Shown: positions 1 to 9,331 of the stretch, piece after piece
How positions within the stretch are numbered: position 1 is the stretch's first letter
Layout: each line of letters starts with the position of its first letter
Source of the DNA: Nonomuraea jiangxiensis
GTDB taxonomy: Bacteria; Actinomycetota; Actinomycetes; Streptosporangiales; Streptosporangiaceae
Assembly (NCBI RefSeq): GCF_900099965.1
Contig: NZ_FNDJ01000001.1
Location: forward strand, 233,766 to 297,765
Length of the DNA: 64,000 bases
Reading direction: 5' to 3'
The notes under the pieces: model-generated
The model's database searches: none
Seen by the model: only the letters and a program-made list of their open reading frames with translations
What the model was told of the DNA's origin: nothing
Translations under genes and position numbers: made by a program

Positions 1-133
1 GTTCTGCATCACGGTCGACTTCGACACGCTTGAGGACCAGGCGGTGACGATCAGGGAGCGCGACTCGATGGCCCAGGAGCGCATCTCCATCGAGGGCGTC
101 GACGCCTACCTGCGCCAGCACCTCAACGACTAG
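1..133 (+). CDS. glyS: Glycyl-tRNA synthetase, C-terminal end (partial)
   Basis: Only the last 43 codons lie in the window, read from base 2 to the TAG at 131-133. The residues match the end of the anticodon-binding domain of the homodimeric glycyl-tRNA synthetase: [20 protein letters not shown] followed by a short helix ending LRQHLND. The pattern of a valine-rich strand, then DTLED, then a VRERD-like turn is characteristic of the class II anticodon-binding fold, and the spacing to the stop fits the glycyl enzyme. Threonyl- and prolyl-tRNA synthetases share the fold, so the assignment rests on a short stretch. A hairpin follows 8 bases after the stop. Confidence 0.8.
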   Translation, partial: FCITVDFDTLEDQAVTIRERDSMAQERISIEGVDAYLRQHLND

Positions 134-141
134 TTCCACGT

Positions 142-177
142 ACGGGCCGTTCGCCGTTGTTCCGGCGGGCGGCCCGT
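142..177 (+). terminator. Terminator hairpin after glyS
   Basis: ACGGGCCG at 142-149 pairs perfectly with CGGCCCGT at 170-177, and an inner CGCCG/CGGCG stem (152-156 with 163-167) extends the structure. A short C/T-rich tract follows. It begins 8 bases after the stop codon. Confidence 0.7.
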
Positions 178-510
178 TCCCCTTTCCAGGACCAACTTTT
201 ACGGCGGAGCCAACGGGGCTCCAACCGCCCTAGCGGGCTGAGCGCCTTCCAGGGGGACGCTCCTCCGCTTCACCGCCGCGCCGCCGTGACGCGCGCACGC
301 GTCACCGAGTCCGTGGTTCACGCGTGCACCGCGGTCCACGCAGGCCCATGCCACCGGCGTTTCGCCGGATTCTTCGCTGCCGAGCCCCGGCCGGATGAGG
401 TCGTCCGAGCTTTGACCGGATGTGGCCGTCCTGATTGACAATTTCCCCGCGTCCACCGACATTGCGGGCATCCCTAGCGGCCAATCGGGGGCTGATTTCT
501 CGGAGGCGCG
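178..510. other. Non-coding gap with one perfect palindrome
   Basis: I see no convincing gene here: open frames on both strands are arginine- and alanine-rich with no homology-like motifs or ribosome-binding sites. The notable feature is GTGACGCG (286-293), CGCA, CGCGTCAC (298-305), a perfect 8-bp inverted repeat with a four-base loop. The promoter of the downstream peptidase should also lie here. A good ribosome-binding site, GGAGGCG, sits just upstream of 511. Confidence 0.5.
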
Positions 511-3500
511 ATGAAGCGCGCGTTAATCATGTTCGCCGGCACACTCCTGTTACTGGGTTCGTTCACGATCCCCCCGGCCTCGGCGGTGCCGAAGCCCGCG
601 GCGGGCCCGGACGGGGTTTTCGTCTACACGGGCGAGCTGACCGCGGACCAGCTCGGCAAGCTCGTCGCGGCCGGTGTGGATCGCGAGGAGATGCGGATCG
701 TCAAACGCGCCGACGGCAAGGTCGCCATCGAGGTGATCCTCGCCTCCGCGCTGGCCGACACGCTCTCCAAGCAGGGCATCACCCTGCGGGCCCAGTCCGC
801 CGCCGCCGCCCGGCAGGCGCAGAAGGGCGACGGGGTGTTCAAGCGCTACGCGGGCGCCGGAGGCATCCGCGAGGAGATCGTCGCCGCGGCGGACGCCAGG
901 CCCGGCATCGCCAAGGTCGTCAACCTGGGCGACACCCTCAACGGCACGCCGATCACCGCGATCAAGGTGACCAGGGACGCCCGTAAGCTCGCCGACGGCA
1001 AGCGCCCGGCCATGCTCTACATGGCGGCCCAGCACGCCCGCGAATGGATCACACCCGAGATGGTGCGGCGGCTGCTGCACCACTTCCTGGACGGATACGG
1101 GACCAACGCCGAGCTGACCCAGCTCGTGAACACCACCGAGTTGTGGTTCGTCCCGGTGGCCAACCCCGACGGCTATGACCACACCTTCACCCCTGACAAC
1201 CGCCTGTGGCGCAAGAACCTGCGCGACAACGACGGTGACGGACAGCTCACCAGCAACGACGGCGTCGACCTCAACCGCAACCTCGGCTACAAGTGGGGCT
1301 ACGACGACGAGGGCTCGTCGAGCCTGCTCTCCAGCCAGACCTACCGCGGCAGGTCGCCGCAGTCCGAGCCGGAGTCCGTGGCGATCGACAACCTGGCCAA
1401 GCGGGTGCGGTTCACCTACCTGATCAACTACCACTCCGCCGCCATGTTGCTGCTGTACGGGATCGGCTGGCAGCAGGCCACCCCGTCGCCCGACGACCTG
1501 ATCTTCGAGGCCATGCTGGGCGACGACGCCCACTCCGCCGTACCGGTGTACGACCCGGACATCGGCGCCGAGCTCTACACCACCAACGGCGAGCTCGACG
1601 GGCACATGACCAACCGGCGCGGCATCATGTCCATCACGCCGGAGATGTCCACCTGCGAGACGGCGGTCGAGCGGGACCCGGCCGACGAGTGGACGCTGGA
1701 GGACTGCGCGGGCGGCCAGGGATTCACGTTCCCCGACGACGAGGAGCTGATCCAGGGCGAGTTCGCGATGAACGTCCCGCTGGCGGTGGCCGCGGCCAAG
1801 AGCGTGCACTCGCCGGACAAGCCGGTCTCCGTGGTCGGGCGGACGGTGCCCGACTTCGCGCCGGACTCCTTCCGGGTGTCCTACGGCGACCCGCAGCCGG
1901 TGGCCGTCGTCGCGCGCCGGTCGCTGAGCGACAAGGTGATGCGCTTCCGCATCAACGGCGGCCGGACGCAGACGCGGTCGCTGTCGGAATGGCAGGGCGG
2001 CGAGCGCTACGGCGACGAGAACGACCTGTACTTCGCCGAATACCGCGCCACCGTCAGCGGCGCGAAACCGGGCGACCGGGTCGAGGTCTGGTTCCAGGGC
2101 GTCAAGAAGGGCGCCGGCGTCGTCTCCAGCACGCCCTTCACCTACACCCTGGCCAGGGACTCCAAGGCCAAGGTCCTGGTGGTGGCGAACGAGGACTACA
2201 CCGGCTTCAACCCGGACTACCCGCCCTCGGTGACGACGCCCAAGTACGCCGCCACGTACAAGCAGGCCCTGCAGGCCGCGGGCTACGCCTCCGAGACGTG
2301 GGACGTGGACGCGCAGGGCGTGCCGCACCGCCTCGGCGTGCTGTCGCACTTCAAGGGCGTGGTCTGGGAGCTGGGCGACAACCGGCTGTCCATGGACCAG
2401 CAGGACCTGGTCACCGTGACCCCGCTCGGCAACCTGCCCGACGCGGACGTCAAACGGTGGCAGCAGGACCTGACCGTCGCCATCCGCGACTTCCTCAACG
2501 AAGGCGGCAAACTCCTCTACACCGGCGAGACCGCCGCGTACTACGGCATCCTCGACACGATCGTCGGCGGCATCTACTACGGCATCGACGGCAACCCCGA
2601 CGGCGACTGCGTGGTCACCACCATCCAGGGCCTGTTCGACGAGTGTCTGCTGCTGGCCGACGACTTCACCCAGTACTACATGGGCGTCGGCGGCCGCATC
2701 GCTCGCGAGAACCCGAGCGGCTTCACCGGGACCGGCCGGCTGGCCGGGGTGAGCGGCACGTTCGGCGGGCCGGCGACGGTGGACAACCCGGTGGACGAGG
2801 CGGGCGTACTGCAGCCCATGGGCACGGACTTCCCGCTGTTCACCGGCACGCCCGCGGCCGACTACCAGCTCGGCGCGGGCGGCCCGTTCGACCCCGCCGA
2901 GGGCGACTGGTACGTCAGGGGCGCGCACGCCGACGACTCCTACATGCGGCTGACCAGGACCGTCGACCTGAGCTCCGTGACGGCGGCGCAGCAGCCGCGG
3001 CTGGCGTTCCAGCTGTCCTTCGACACCGAGCCCGGCTACGACAACGTCATCGTCGAGGCGCACACGGTAGGCCAGGACAACTGGACCACGCTGCCCGACC
3101 TGAACGGCGGCACCGACACCGGGGTCCCGACGGAGTGCGAGGCCGGGTTCTACCTCGACGAGCACCCGTTCCTGGAGCACTACCTGACGCCGGGCAACCC
3201 GTGCCAGCCGACCGGGACCACCGGGTCCTGGAACCGGTTCACGGAGAACTCGGGCGGGTGGCGACAGGTCGCCTTCGACCTGTCCGCGTACGCGGGCCAG
3301 CGGGTGGAGGTGTCGATCAGCTACGTGACCGACCCGAGCACCGGTGGCGTCGGCGCGTTCGTCGACGACACCAGGATCACCACCACGGCCGGCACCCTCG
3401 ACGCCGAGGGCTTCGAGAGCGGCCTCGGCCCGTGGGAGATCCCCGGACCGCCGCCGGGCAGCCCGACGGGCGCGGGTGACTACACCCGCGCGCAGGCCGA

Positions 3501-3621
3501 CAAGACGGCGGCCGTGACCACCAAGGACACGGTGCTGCTGGGCTTCGGGCTGGAGCAACTGGCCGGCGACAACGAGCGGAACGCGACGGTCAGGAAGATC
3601 ATGAGGTATCTGATCGGCTGA
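511..3621 (+). CDS. Secreted M14 zinc carboxypeptidase with large C-terminal extension
   Basis: A 1036-residue exported metallocarboxypeptidase expected to remove C-terminal residues from extracellular peptides. Residues 1-25 are a Sec signal peptide ending in SAxA. The M14 domain spans roughly residues 115-420: QHAREW supplies zinc ligands H175 and E178, followed by NPDGYD, a DLNRN substrate-binding motif, INYHSA with the third zinc histidine, and SITPEM near the expected catalytic glutamate. The remaining 600 residues are unlike the usual 300-400-residue family members. They hold a ThuA/class-I-amidotransferase-like stretch and a C-terminal jelly-roll-like segment (SFDTEPGYDN, then a late FVDDTRI) resembling immune-inhibitor-A-type peptidases. 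GGAGG supports the ATG at 511. It ends at a shared terminator. Confidence 0.9.
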   Translation: MKRALIMFAGTLLLLGSFTIPPASAVPKPAAGPDGVFVYTGELTADQLGKLVAAGVDREEMRIVKRADGKVAIEVILASALADTLSKQGITLRAQSAAAARQAQKGDGVFKRYAGAGGIREEIVAAADARPGIAKVVNLGDTLNGTPITAIKVTRDARKLADGKRPAMLYMAAQHAREWITPEMVRRLLHHFLDGYGTNAELTQLVNTTELWFVPVANPDGYDHTFTPDNRLWRKNLRDNDGDGQLTSNDGVDLNRNLGYKWGYDDEGSSSLLSSQTYRGRSPQSEPESVAIDNLAKRVRFTYLINYHSAAMLLLYGIGWQQATPSPDDLIFEAMLGDDAHSAVPVYDPDIGAELYTTNGELDGHMTNRRGIMSITPEMSTCETAVERDPADEWTLEDCAGGQGFTFPDDEELIQGEFAMNVPLAVAAAKSVHSPDKPVSVVGRTVPDFAPDSFRVSYGDPQPVAVVARRSLSDKVMRFRINGGRTQTRSLSEWQGGERYGDENDLYFAEYRATVSGAKPGDRVEVWFQGVKKGAGVVSSTPFTYTLARDSKAKVLVVANEDYTGFNPDYPPSVTTPKYAATYKQALQAAGYASETWDVDAQGVPHRLGVLSHFKGVVWELGDNRLSMDQQDLVTVTPLGNLPDADVKRWQQDLTVAIRDFLNEGGKLLYTGETAAYYGILDTIVGGIYYGIDGNPDGDCVVTTIQGLFDECLLLADDFTQYYMGVGGRIARENPSGFTGTGRLAGVSGTFGGPATVDNPVDEAGVLQPMGTDFPLFTGTPAADYQLGAGGPFDPAEGDWYVRGAHADDSYMRLTRTVDLSSVTAAQQPRLAFQLSFDTEPGYDNVIVEAHTVGQDNWTTLPDLNGGTDTGVPTECEAGFYLDEHPFLEHYLTPGNPCQPTGTTGSWNRFTENSGGWRQVAFDLSAYAGQRVEVSISYVTDPSTGGVGAFVDDTRITTTAGTLDAEGFESGLGPWEIPGPPPGSPTGAGDYTRAQADKTAAVTTKDTVLLGFGLEQLAGDNERNATVRKIMRYLIG

Positions 3622-3632
3622 CCCACCACCAC

Positions 3633-3666
3633 GGACGGCCACCCTCCCGCCGGGGGGTGGCCGTCC
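3633..3666. terminator. Bidirectional terminator
   Basis: GGACGGCCACCC (3633-3644) and GGGTGGCCGTCC (3655-3666) form a perfect 12-bp stem with a 10-base loop. It lies between the convergent peptidase and hydrolase genes and can serve both. Confidence 0.85.
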
Positions 3667-3699
3667 TGCCGTTGCACACCGTCCCCGGCACCGTGCGGG

Positions 3700-4626
3700 T
3701 CAGGCCAGGTGGCGGCCGAACCAGTCCAGGACCCGCTGGTACGCCTGCGCCGCCGCCTCCGCGTCGTACCGCTGGCCGGTGTCGTTGAAGAACGCGTGCC
3801 CCACCCCCGGGAACGTCACCACCTCGTGCGTCAGCCCGGCCCGCCGCAGGGCGGCCTCCGCGGCGTCCCTGGTGGCGTTCACCCGATCGTCCTGCTCCGC
3901 GTAGACCCCCAGCACGGCGGCCTTGGTGCCGGTCATGTCGGCGTCGTCCGGCAGCGGCCCGTAGAAGGGCACGGCGGCGGCCAGCCGGGGCTCGGACGAC
4001 GACAGCAGCAGCCACGTCATGCCGCCGCCGAAGCAGAAGCCCATCGCGCCGAGCTTCGCCCCTTCTGCGCGGCCGGCCAACTCGCCCAGCGCCGCCTTCA
4101 TGTCGGCCACGAACCGCTCGGGCGCGATCTCCCCGAGCCTGGCGGTGGCCTGGGCGGTGTCGGTGAACGAGGCGGTCCCGCCCTCCCGGGACAGCAGGTC
4201 GATCGCCAGGGCCGAGTACCCACTGGCGGCCAGCCGGCCGGCGACCGAGCGGATGTGGTCGGTGAGGCCGCGGTTCTCGTGGATCACCAGGACCGCGCCC
4301 TTGGGGTCGGTGGCGGCGGCCCAGGCGGCCTGCAGCGTGGAGCCCTCGGGGCCGGGGAAGGTGATCGCCTCGGTCGGCAGCGGCGCCGGCCCGGCCGGGC
4401 TCGCCGTCGTGGCCGGGGGAGTGGTGGCAGGGGGAGGGGTGGCGGAGGAGGGGGTCGCCGGGGCGGCCGGCTCCGGGGGCGCGCCGCAGGCGGCGAGGAG
4501 CGCGGTGGCCGCGGGCAGGCCCAGGCCCAGCAGGGCGAGCCGGCGCAGCGCCTCGCGACGCGGGATCAGGCCGTCGACGTGGTCGAGGGCCACCTCTTCT
4601 GCGAGATAGCGCTGGATAGGCGTCAT
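3700..4626 (-). CDS. Dienelactone hydrolase family protein, Tat-exported lipoprotein
   Basis: An alpha/beta hydrolase of the dienelactone hydrolase family, 308 residues from the ATG at 4626. The chosen start puts a twin-arginine-type signal near residue 25 (PRREALRRLALLGLG) and a lipobox LLAAC next, followed by a Pro/Ala/Thr-rich linker, so the enzyme is probably anchored outside the membrane. An upstream in-frame ATG at 4713 would bury this signal. The nucleophile motif is GFCFGGG with cysteine, as in true dienelactone hydrolases; the acid is probably in EQDDRVN and the histidine in GVGHAFFN. The physiological substrate is unknown. It diverges from the small secreted peptide gene at 4745. 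Confidence 0.85.
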   Translation of the reverse strand: MTPIQRYLAEEVALDHVDGLIPRREALRRLALLGLGLPAATALLAACGAPPEPAAPATPSSATPPPATTPPATTASPAGPAPLPTEAITFPGPEGSTLQAAWAAATDPKGAVLVIHENRGLTDHIRSVAGRLAASGYSALAIDLLSREGGTASFTDTAQATARLGEIAPERFVADMKAALGELAGRAEGAKLGAMGFCFGGGMTWLLLSSSEPRLAAAVPFYGPLPDDADMTGTKAAVLGVYAEQDDRVNATRDAAEAALRRAGLTHEVVTFPGVGHAFFNDTGQRYDAEAAAQAYQRVLDWFGRHLA

Positions 4627-4744
4627 GCCGGAGATGTAACTCCGAAAACCGAAAAATCGTGTAAAGGGCGGGGTTACGCGGCTTTTCGCGGTGGCTTGAT
4701 GACATACCCCCAAGCCGATACGAGGCTCTTACGAGGGGAATCCC

Positions 4745-4899
4745 ATGCGCACACCACGTTTGGCGCTGGTCCTGCTGGCCGCCGGCGCCGCGCTCATGAC
4801 CGGTAGCGCCGCGTTCGCCGATCCCGGGCCGGCCACCGAGCCGACCGCGCTGGAGCTGCGAGTGGTCGTGGACGACTGCCCGTACAAGGCCGCGCAGCC

Positions 4900-4903
<4 letters not shown>
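4745..4903 (+). CDS. Small secreted peptide (52 aa) coupled to moxR
   Basis: A 52-residue product with a clear Sec signal peptide: basic MRTPR, hydrophobic core LALVLLAAGAALMTG, and SAAFA as the cleavage site. Only about 25 mature residues remain, with one cysteine in VVVDDCPY. GAGGGG at 4733-4738 is a good ribosome-binding site. The stop overlaps the MoxR ATG (ATGA at 4900-4903), so the two are probably translationally coupled. A possible promoter, TTGATG-17-TACGAG, lies at 4696-4724. I recognise no family. It could be a peptide signal for the module or a frame-shifted remnant of a longer secreted protein. Confidence 0.6.
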
Positions 4904-5873
<970 letters not shown>

Positions 5874-5877
<4 letters not shown>

Positions 5878-6824
5878 AGCCGTACCTGATGGCCGAGCCG
5901 GCGCTGCGCAGGCTGGAGCTGACGATCACCAGGAGGCTGGATGGACTGCTCCAGGGCGAACACCTCGGCCTGGTTCCAGGTCCCGGCAGCGAACCGGCGG
6001 AGTCCCGGCCGTACCAGCCGGGGGACGACGTGCGGCGGATGGACTGGAACGTCACCGCCCGTACCAACGAGCCCCATGTGCGCGACCTGGTCGCCGACCG
6101 GGAACTGGAGATCTGGGCCCTGCTCGACGCGACCGCCAGCATGGACTTCGGCACCGTGGCGATGGAGAAGCGGGAGCTGGCCCTGGCCGCGCTGGCGGCG
6201 GTCGGCTTCCTCACCCAGCGCACTGGTAACCGGGTCGGCACCCACCTGCTGCACGGCGGCGGCGTCAGGACGCTGCCCGCCAGGACGGGCCGGCCGCATC
6301 TGATGGCGCTGCTGCAGGCGGCGTTCGCGCTGCCCAGGACCCCGCCGGGGGTTCCCGAGCCGCTGCTCGGGACGGCCGCCGAGCAGCTGGGCCGGGTCGT
6401 CCGGCGCCGCGGCCTGGTCGTCGTGCTCTCGGACTTCCTCGACGAGCCGGAGACCTGGGAGCAACCGCTGCGGCGGCTGACCGCCAGGCACCAGGTGCTG
6501 GCCGTGGAGGTGCTCGACCCGCGCGAGCTGACCCTGCCCGACGTGGGGCTCCTCACGCTGGTCGACCCCGAGACGGGCCGGCGGCGCGAGGTCGCCACGG
6601 GCAGCGCGCGGCTGCGCCGCAGGTACGCGGAGGCGGCGGCCGGCCAGCGCGCGGCCATCGAGCGGAGCCTGCGCCGGGCCGGGGCGGCCCACCTGCGGCT
6701 GCGTACGGACCGGGACTGGGTGCGCGACCTGGTCCGGTACGTCATGCGGCAGCGCCGCCTGGCCCGGCTGGCCACGAGCCCCGCCTACGACCGGCCGACC
6801 GGGGGAGGAGGTGACGTGGCGTGA
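5874..6824 (+). CDS. DUF58 domain protein, MoxR partner
   Basis: A 316-residue DUF58 protein. The family signature is present: GSEPAESRPYQPGDDVRRMD followed by WNVTAR, then a VWA-like fold with LLDATASMDF and VVLSDFLDEPE. DUF58 proteins are nearly always encoded beside moxR and are regarded as its clients or adaptors. This one lacks the N-terminal membrane helices found in longer members, so it is probably soluble. ATGA overlap with moxR and a GTGA overlap with the next gene indicate translational coupling along the operon. Confidence 0.9.
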
Positions 6825-7762
6825 GCCTGATCTCGCCAGGCTGGCTGCTGCTGCTCGTCCCCGTGGCGCTGCTGGCCGTCGCGTACGTGCTCATGGGGCG
6901 GCGCCGCAGCTCGTACGCCGTCAGGTTCACCAACCTCGACCTGCTCGACAAGGTCGCCCCGCGGCGGCCCGGGTGGCGCAGGCACGTGCCCGCGGCGGCG
7001 TTGCTGTTCATGTTCGCCCTGCTCGTCGTGGGGTTCGCCAGGCCCACGGCCGAGATGCGGGTGCCCAGGGAACGGGCGACGATCATGGTGGCGTTCGACG
7101 TGTCCGCGTCCATGGGGGCCACCGACGTCTCGCCCAACCGGTTCGCGGCGGCCCAGGAGGCGGCCAGGCAGTTCGTCCAGGGGTTGCCGGAGAGGTTCAA
7201 TCTGGGCCTGGTGTCGTTCTCCTCGGCGGCCTCGCTCGCCGTGCCGCCCACCACGGACCGGCAGGCGGTGCTGGGCGCGCTCGACCGGCTCAGCACGGCC
7301 TCCGGCACCGCCATCGGCGAGGCGGTCTACTCCTCGCTGGAGGCCATCGCCTCACTGGACTCGGCGGAGGAGGCGCCGCCCGCGCACATCGTGCTGCTGT
7401 CCGACGGCTCGAACACCACCGGCCGCACGGTGAGCGAGGCCGCCGCCGAGGCCGCCGGCCGGGGCGTCCCGGTCACCACGATCGCGTACGGCACGGCGGA
7501 CGGCACCATCGTCCTGTCCGGCCGCGAGGTGCCGGTGCCGGTGGACGGCCCGGCGCTGCGCGAACTGGCGGAGCGGGCCGGAGGCGGCTTCTACGAGGCG
7601 GCCACCGGCGACGAGCTGCAGGCGGTCTACGACGACATCGGCACCTCGGTCGGCTACCGGACCGAGGTCCAGGAGGTATGGCAGTGGTTCGTGGCGGCGG
7701 GGCTGATCTTCGCGCTGATCGCGGCGGTGACGTCGATGCTGTGGTTCTCGAGGCTGCCGTGA
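6821..7762 (+). CDS. VWA domain membrane protein (BatA-like)
   Basis: A 313-residue membrane protein with two N-terminal helices (around residues 6-25 and 55-75), a von Willebrand A domain and a C-terminal helix near 287-308, the layout of Bacteroides aerotolerance BatA-type proteins. The metal-ion adhesion site is intact: D93-V-S95-A-S97, a downstream SGTAIGEA, and LLSDGSN. It should bind a divalent ion and interact with the MoxR/DUF58 pair on the outer face of the membrane. The GTG start overlaps the DUF58 stop, with GGGGGAGGAGG at 6801-6811 as a strong ribosome-binding site. Confidence 0.9.
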   Translation: MSLISPGWLLLLVPVALLAVAYVLMGRRRSSYAVRFTNLDLLDKVAPRRPGWRRHVPAAALLFMFALLVVGFARPTAEMRVPRERATIMVAFDVSASMGATDVSPNRFAAAQEAARQFVQGLPERFNLGLVSFSSAASLAVPPTTDRQAVLGALDRLSTASGTAIGEAVYSSLEAIASLDSAEEAPPAHIVLLSDGSNTTGRTVSEAAAEAAGRGVPVTTIAYGTADGTIVLSGREVPVPVDGPALRELAERAGGGFYEAATGDELQAVYDDIGTSVGYRTEVQEVWQWFVAAGLIFALIAAVTSMLWFSRLP

Positions 7763-8655
7763 GGGGCCTCGGCAGTCCGCGCGGGCCGGAGTTCCTGACG
7801 CTGCCGCTGGGGGCCCGTCAGGAGCCGGCCGAGGCACGCCGAGCCGTCCTTCAAGTTCCGCTCTTCCAAGGCACGCCTCCCCAGGCCCCGCCCGCCCCCG
7901 CGCCGAAGACCCCCGCGGCGCCGCCCAGGGGCCGTCTGCTGCTGATCGCCGCGCTCGTCGCGGCGGTCACCGGCGCGGGGGCGGGCGTGGCGGGGGCCCG
8001 GCTCATCGAAGGGGCCGGCCCGGCCCCCTTCGTCGCCCTGCCCAGGGTGCCCCCCGCGCCGTCCGCCTCCCTCACCGGCATGAGCGCCACGGCGGCCCGG
8101 GTGCTGCCCAGCGTGGTCTCCATCCAGGCCGGCCGGGCGGGCGGGTCGGGGTTCGCGCTGGACGGTCAGGGCCACATCCTGACCAACGCGCACGTGGTCA
8201 GGGGCGAGCAGGAGGTGACCGTGGTGCTGAACGACGGCCGCCGGCTGAACGCCCGGGTGATCGGCGAGGACGACGGCGAGGACCTGGCCGTGCTGGAGGT
8301 GGACCACTCCGGGGACCTGACGCCCGCCACGCTGGGCCGGTCCTCGGAGCTGTCCGTGGGGGACCAGGTGCTCGCGATCGGCTCGCCGCTCGGCCTGACG
8401 GGCACGGTCACCGCCGGCATCGTCAGCGCCACCGACCGGGAGGTACGGCTGGGCGGCTACTGGCGGACCGCCGTGCAGACGGACGCGTCCATCAACCCCG
8501 GCAACTCGGGCGGCCCGCTGGTCAACGCCCGGGGCGAGGTCGTCGGGGTGAACACCGCCATCGCGGCCGGCCGGGGCGGCGGCAACATCGGCATCGGCTT
8601 CGCCATCCCGATCGACCGCGCCGCGCCCATCGCGGAACGCATCATCCGAAACTAG
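7759..8655 (+). CDS. Membrane-anchored trypsin-like serine protease (HtrA-type, no PDZ)
   Basis: A serine protease of 298 residues from the GTG at 7759, which overlaps the VWA stop (GTGA). A proline-rich cytoplasmic N-terminus (about 55 residues) precedes one membrane helix near 57-78, so the protease domain is external. The triad is H145 (TNAHVV), D175 (EDLAVL) and S250 (NPGNSGGP), with the usual SPLGLTGTVTAGIVS loop between. Unlike DegP/HtrA it ends right after the protease domain, with no PDZ domain. The open frame extends far upstream, but that part overlaps the VWA gene and is not coding. The context suggests proteolysis linked to the MoxR complex or the following two-component system. 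Confidence 0.88.
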   Translation: MRGLGSPRGPEFLTLPLGARQEPAEARRAVLQVPLFQGTPPQAPPAPAPKTPAAPPRGRLLLIAALVAAVTGAGAGVAGARLIEGAGPAPFVALPRVPPAPSASLTGMSATAARVLPSVVSIQAGRAGGSGFALDGQGHILTNAHVVRGEQEVTVVLNDGRRLNARVIGEDDGEDLAVLEVDHSGDLTPATLGRSSELSVGDQVLAIGSPLGLTGTVTAGIVSATDREVRLGGYWRTAVQTDASINPGNSGGPLVNARGEVVGVNTAIAAGRGGGNIGIGFAIPIDRAAPIAERIIRN

Positions 8656-8665
8656 GGTCCTGAGC

Positions 8666-9331
8666 ATGCGACTGCTGGTAGTGGAGGATGAGGAGGACCT
8701 GGTCGACGCGTTACGGGTCGGCCTGGTCCGGGCGGGATACGCGGTCGACGTCGCGTACGACGCGCCCACCGCGCACGAGAAGTTACAGGTCAACACGTAC
8801 GACCTGGTGCTGCTCGACCTGAACCTGCCGGGCGGCGACGGCTTCCAGCTCTGCCGGGCCGTACGCGCGGCGGGTCAGGGGGTGCGGATCATCATGGTGA
8901 CCGCCCGCGACCGGCTGGACGACCGCGTACGCGGGCTCGACGAGGGGGCCGACGACTACCTCGTCAAGCCGTTCGCGTTCCCCGAGCTGCTGGCCAGGGT
9001 GCGGGCACTGCTGCGCAGGGAGGCCGGCGGGGGCACCTCCGTGCTGGAGGTGGGCGGGCTGCGGATCGACACGGCCCGGCTGGAGGTGTCGCTGGACGGC
9101 AGGGCGCTGGCGCTGACCCCGAAGGAGTACGGGGTGCTGCACTACCTCATGACCAGGCCGGGCCACGTCGTCTCCACCGAGGAACTGCTGGAGCACGTCT
9201 GGGACGAGCACGCCGACCCGTTCACCAACACCGTGCGCGTCACGGTCGGCAACCTGCGCCGCAAGCTCCAGGAGGACGGCCTGATCGAGACCGTGATCAG
9301 CCGCGGCTACCGGCTGAGGGAGCCGGCATGA
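8666..9331 (+). CDS. OmpR-family response regulator
   Basis: A 221-residue two-component response regulator. The receiver domain has the acidic pair near residues 7-10 (VEDEED), the phospho-acceptor D51 in LLDLNLPGGDG, a conserved Thr in MVTARD and the Lys in VKPF. The C-terminal winged helix (LTPKEYGVLHYL and a RVTVGNLRRKL recognition region) is OmpR/PhoB type. It starts 10 bases after the protease gene and overlaps the sensor kinase by ATGA. The physical linkage suggests it may control or respond to the upstream MoxR-protease genes. Confidence 0.95.
   Translation: MRLLVVEDEEDLVDALRVGLVRAGYAVDVAYDAPTAHEKLQVNTYDLVLLDLNLPGGDGFQLCRAVRAAGQGVRIIMVTARDRLDDRVRGLDEGADDYLVKPFAFPELLARVRALLRREAGGGTSVLEVGGLRIDTARLEVSLDGRALALTPKEYGVLHYLMTRPGHVVSTEELLEHVWDEHADPFTNTVRVTVGNLRRKLQEDGLIETVISRGYRLREPA

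Noticed and set aside
157..471. Open frames on both strands after glyS
   Set aside because: Compositions are Arg/Ala-rich shadows; no ribosome-binding site or motif was found.
550..3642. A 1030-codon open frame antisense to the M14 peptidase
   Set aside because: At this GC content the antisense strand lacks stops by chance. The translation is Arg/Gly/Val-rich without motifs, while the sense strand has complete peptidase motifs.
6811..7758. Long upstream extension of the serine protease frame
   Set aside because: It overlaps the VWA gene in another frame and has no sequence pattern. The GTG at 7759 overlaps the VWA stop and keeps the membrane anchor.
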